Part shown: positions 19,554 through 21,456 of the stretch, in pieces | How the letters are laid out: every line of letters starts with the position of its first letter | How positions within the stretch are numbered: the first letter of the stretch is position 1 | Source of the DNA: a virus | IMG/VR virus record: IMGVR_UViG_3300044568_001844 | Span: 1-21,456 of that record | Reading direction: 5' to 3' (one strand) | Length of the DNA: 21,456 nucleotides | Translations under genes and position numbers: made by a program | The notes under the pieces: generated by a model | The model's database searches: none | The model's input: only the letters and a program-made list of their open reading frames with translations | What the model was told of the DNA's origin: nothing

Positions 19554-20745
19554 AAAGTTAGAGGTAGTCCCGCCAGTTCTGGTATCGCGCAAACGTGGAT
19601 CTCATCCGAAGGGGTGGGAGCCGGGTATTTTGTTCGACGAGAACGATGTGCGGTTTATTACGACAGACGTTCTCCCCATGCTGGAGGGCGAGCCGGACTT
19701 TACTAAAGCCATTCAGGATATGGGCATGGAGGTCCCCGAGGGGTATCGCGTCCGTATTGCTGAGATGAAGTACGACCCGGTTGCTTGGACCCGTGAGACA
19801 CCTGAGCAGAAGTATGCGACTACTAAGGCCGTGTGGCGTTACCGTTTCGTTATAGAACCGGACATGACTCAAGCCTCTGTCGATGGTGTTGCCATCCTTA
19901 ACGCTTTGAAGCGTCGCCCTAAAGCAGCAAAGCTGACTGGCGACAAGACACTCGTACTGAACCTGAACGACACTCAGGCGGGCAAAAGCGAGGGGGGTGG
20001 GACTGACGCGCTTATTGAGCGCATGGATCACTTTTTTACTCTTGCTGAGGAACGGATCAGTGACGATAAGAAAAGCCTTGGCGATCTTGTTGTGTTACTT
20101 GGTGGGGACCTCATCGAGGGATGCAACATTTTTCCCAATCAGAGCTGGCAGATTGACCGCGATATGCGCGACCAGATTCGCACAATGACTGGCATCACCT
20201 TGCACATGCTTGATCGTCTAGCAACCAAGTTTCCTACGACACGAGTAATAGCTGTCGGAGGAAACCACGGAGAAAACCGCCAGAACGGAAAGCGAGTCAA
20301 TCGACATGACAACTTCGACCAACTCGTCGCGGAATCGACGGCCCTCGCTGCGGGTAGAGATTCGGCTTTACAACACGTCAACTTTAATATTGCCTATGAC
20401 GAGCCTGCGCTCACAGGTGATATTAGAGGCCATATTTACGCAGTTACTCACGGATCCATCTACGGTAAAGGTCAAGGTGCTGGGCCGGACCAAAAGGCGT
20501 ATAACTGGTACAAAAATATGGCGGCTGCGCATAACCCTATCGGGGATGCTGTTGTCTTGGTTGGCAACCATTACCACCACGAAGTCATCCGCAATTTTGG
20601 AACGCTTTTATTTGTTCAAAATCCTGCTATGGATGGTGGGTCTGCTTACTTCTCGGAATACTCGGGCATGGAAGCGGCGGCGGGGATGGCTTCATGGGTA
20701 GTCAGCGAAGACTCTCGTTTCACCGGCTATGAGGTTCTAAGATAG
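19540..20745 (+). CDS. Metallophosphoesterase (calcineurin-like)
   Basis: A 401-aa protein. The motifs of a two-metal phosphoesterase occur in order: LNDTQAG (Asp144), GGDLIEG (189-194), GGNHGEN (241-246), THGS (His304) and GNHYHHE (343-348). Motif I has Asp-x-Gln in place of Asp-x-His, which may be a feature of this phage branch. The first 130 residues include no known domain. It may be a DNA nuclease or repair phosphatase (Mre11/SbcD-like) or a phosphatase acting on nucleotides; sequence does not choose. GTG start at 19540 lies inside the previous gene. Confidence 0.8.
   Translation: MDLSKKLEVVPPVLVSRKRGSHPKGWEPGILFDENDVRFITTDVLPMLEGEPDFTKAIQDMGMEVPEGYRVRIAEMKYDPVAWTRETPEQKYATTKAVWRYRFVIEPDMTQASVDGVAILNALKRRPKAAKLTGDKTLVLNLNDTQAGKSEGGGTDALIERMDHFFTLAEERISDDKKSLGDLVVLLGGDLIEGCNIFPNQSWQIDRDMRDQIRTMTGITLHMLDRLATKFPTTRVIAVGGNHGENRQNGKRVNRHDNFDQLVAESTALAAGRDSALQHVNFNIAYDEPALTGDIRGHIYAVTHGSIYGKGQGAGPDQKAYNWYKNMAAAHNPIGDAVVLVGNHYHHEVIRNFGTLLFVQNPAMDGGSAYFSEYSGMEAAAGMASWVVSEDSRFTGYEVLR
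20738..20743 (+). promoter_or_regulatory. Possible weak -10 box before the HAD gene
   Basis: TAAGAT is followed by 6 bases and ATG 20750, the same spacing as 11944. It lacks GGTACGCTAA similarity beyond TA-N3-T, and the gene has no ribosome-binding site. Confidence 0.15.
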
Positions 20746-20749
20746 TTCT

Positions 20750-21136
20750 ATGGATGGTTACGATCTCGACGATACGCTTGCGGAAGTAAATTTCAAGCAA
20801 GCAGCGTTCAAAAGCATGGAATCAATCTTTACTGACGCTCCGGTGATCTACAAGCCCGAAGGCGCTTTTGTCGTCATTACAGGCCGCCCAGCTAAGTCCA
20901 AAGCTGAGAGAACGGCTACTGAAAACTGGCTTCGTAAGAACATGCCCGGGTTCCGCAAGATTTACTACGTGACGGGTAGCGAGAAAAAGGTCCTCGAAGA
21001 AAAAGCCGGGATCATTGGCAGACTCAATCTAGCTTCCTACACGGACAACAATCCAAAAGCTCTTGGGGCTATCAGGCAACTTCTTCCGGGCGTTCCGTTG
21101 TTCCTGATGCAGAATGGCAAGCGTTCTCCCTTCTAA
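20750..21136 (+). CDS. HAD-superfamily phosphatase-like protein
   Basis: A 128-aa protein with HAD motifs: GYDLDDTL (Asp5, Asp7; nucleophile and acid), VITGRP (Thr, motif II), a Lys-rich region (GSEKKVLEEKAG) and YTDNNPKAL (Asp pair, motif IV). It has no large cap domain and so is a minimal HAD. It could be a 5'-nucleotidase or polynucleotide phosphatase in nucleotide or end processing, next to the metallophosphoesterase. The start lies 4 bases after the previous stop. It is compact but complete. Confidence 0.75.
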   Translation: MDGYDLDDTLAEVNFKQAAFKSMESIFTDAPVIYKPEGAFVVITGRPAKSKAERTATENWLRKNMPGFRKIYYVTGSEKKVLEEKAGIIGRLNLASYTDNNPKALGAIRQLLPGVPLFLMQNGKRSPF

Positions 21137-21150
21137 CCTGTAGCCTGCGA

Positions 21151-21156
21151 TACACT
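21151..21156 (+). promoter_or_regulatory. Promoter-like TACACT before the edge gene
   Basis: GATACACTCAT resembles GGTACACTAAT with two changes. The -10 box ends at 21156 and the ATG starts at 21164, a 7-base gap with no Shine-Dalgarno, which fits a leaderless mRNA. It follows the HAD gene stop by 14 bases. Confidence 0.4.
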
Positions 21157-21163
21157 CATAGGT

Positions 21164-21456
21164 ATGGAAACAACACTCAATAAATCGTCTGTTGTGTGGA
21201 ATTCTGCTCTTGGCGAGTTCATCAACGACAAGCACGCACACTTGGCTCAGATTTTGCAGGACTACAAGCCTACTTTTTCGCTTGTCTATATCCCTAAGAA
21301 AGATCGGGACGCTACGGACACTAAGCCGTGGGCCATTCTTGACAAGCCTGCAAACAAGCCAGAGCACATTATCCGTTATCTGTCGGATAAAGAAATGGAA
21401 AACCCTGAAGCCATTCTTCAGTGGGTTTTTGAGGGTGACTTGGATAAGCACCGCCC
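21164..21456 (+). CDS. Hypothetical protein, cut by window edge
   Basis: An open frame of 97 codons that runs off the right end. Its N-terminus (METTLNKSSVVWNSALGEFI) leads into alternating strands and helices (FSLVYIPKKDRDATDTKPWA, then ILDKPANKPEHIIRYLSDKE), with an acidic run at the end. No family is recognised. Position after capsid and head genes suggests a connector, tail or chaperone protein, but this is inference. The start is chosen by the promoter-like TACACT 7 bases upstream and by the lack of an earlier in-frame start after the HAD gene. Confidence 0.62.
   Translation, partial: METTLNKSSVVWNSALGEFINDKHAHLAQILQDYKPTFSLVYIPKKDRDATDTKPWAILDKPANKPEHIIRYLSDKEMENPEAILQWVFEGDLDKHR

Noticed and set aside
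1-21456. CRISPR array, integrase, insertion sequence or toxin-antitoxin module
   Set aside because: No regularly spaced direct repeats of CRISPR length, no tyrosine or serine recombinase or transposase motifs, and no recognisable toxin pair in any supported gene.

Overview
This window is part of a tailed bacteriophage genome, most likely one infecting an actinobacterium. The signs are many short genes joined by ATGA, GTGA or TAATG overlaps, frequent GTG and TTG starts, a two-repeat minor tail protein and an M23/peptidoglycan-binding endolysin of actinophage type, and an HNH/SNF2/SSB/clamp replication set. GC content looks moderate by eye (not computed), lower than for phages of high-GC Streptomyces or Mycobacterium hosts. 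The host cannot be named. There is no integrase, no rRNA or tRNA gene, no CRISPR array and no insertion sequence.

The window has two opposed arms that meet at a divergent promoter region near 7193-7356. The left arm (44-7192) is read leftward and holds DNA-metabolism genes and small accessory genes in several short transcription units. From right to left these are: a 148-aa gene plus a small membrane protein; SSB plus two tiny genes; a short sliding-clamp-like protein; and, after a roughly 490-base gene-free control region (4413-4902), a run of seven small genes and enzymes ending with an SNF2 helicase and an HNH endonuclease. Each unit is set off by intrinsic terminators, by an upstream repeat containing ACAAGTGG, and by a GGTAC(G/A)CTAAT promoter-like element.

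The right arm (7357-21456) is read rightward. It starts with two unknown genes, a protein with two HTH-like segments, a 41-aa membrane protein and a likely small terminase. Next come a tail fibre-type protein and a lysis gene, unusually placed before the packaging genes. After a strong bidirectional terminator (11902-11943), a second unit carries a small GNHNHDGG protein, large terminase, two overlapping unknown genes, a P22-like portal, a 68-aa protein, scaffold and major capsid protein. After the capsid terminator come a repeat protein, a small HTH/Cys protein, a metallophosphoesterase, a HAD-type phosphatase and a gene cut by the window edge.

The most interesting points are: (1) an endolysin fused to a holin-like two-helix tail, with a ribosome-binding site and in-frame GTG inside the gene that could make the holin alone; (2) a phage-wide 11-base element that acts like a -10 box, is always oriented with transcription, and sits exactly at the spacing for leaderless mRNA on some rightward genes but is followed by 5' hairpins on leftward units; (3) a palindrome/iteron-like cluster at 4495-4572; and (4) a structured, apparently non-coding transcript region at about 4653-4832 between two terminators.
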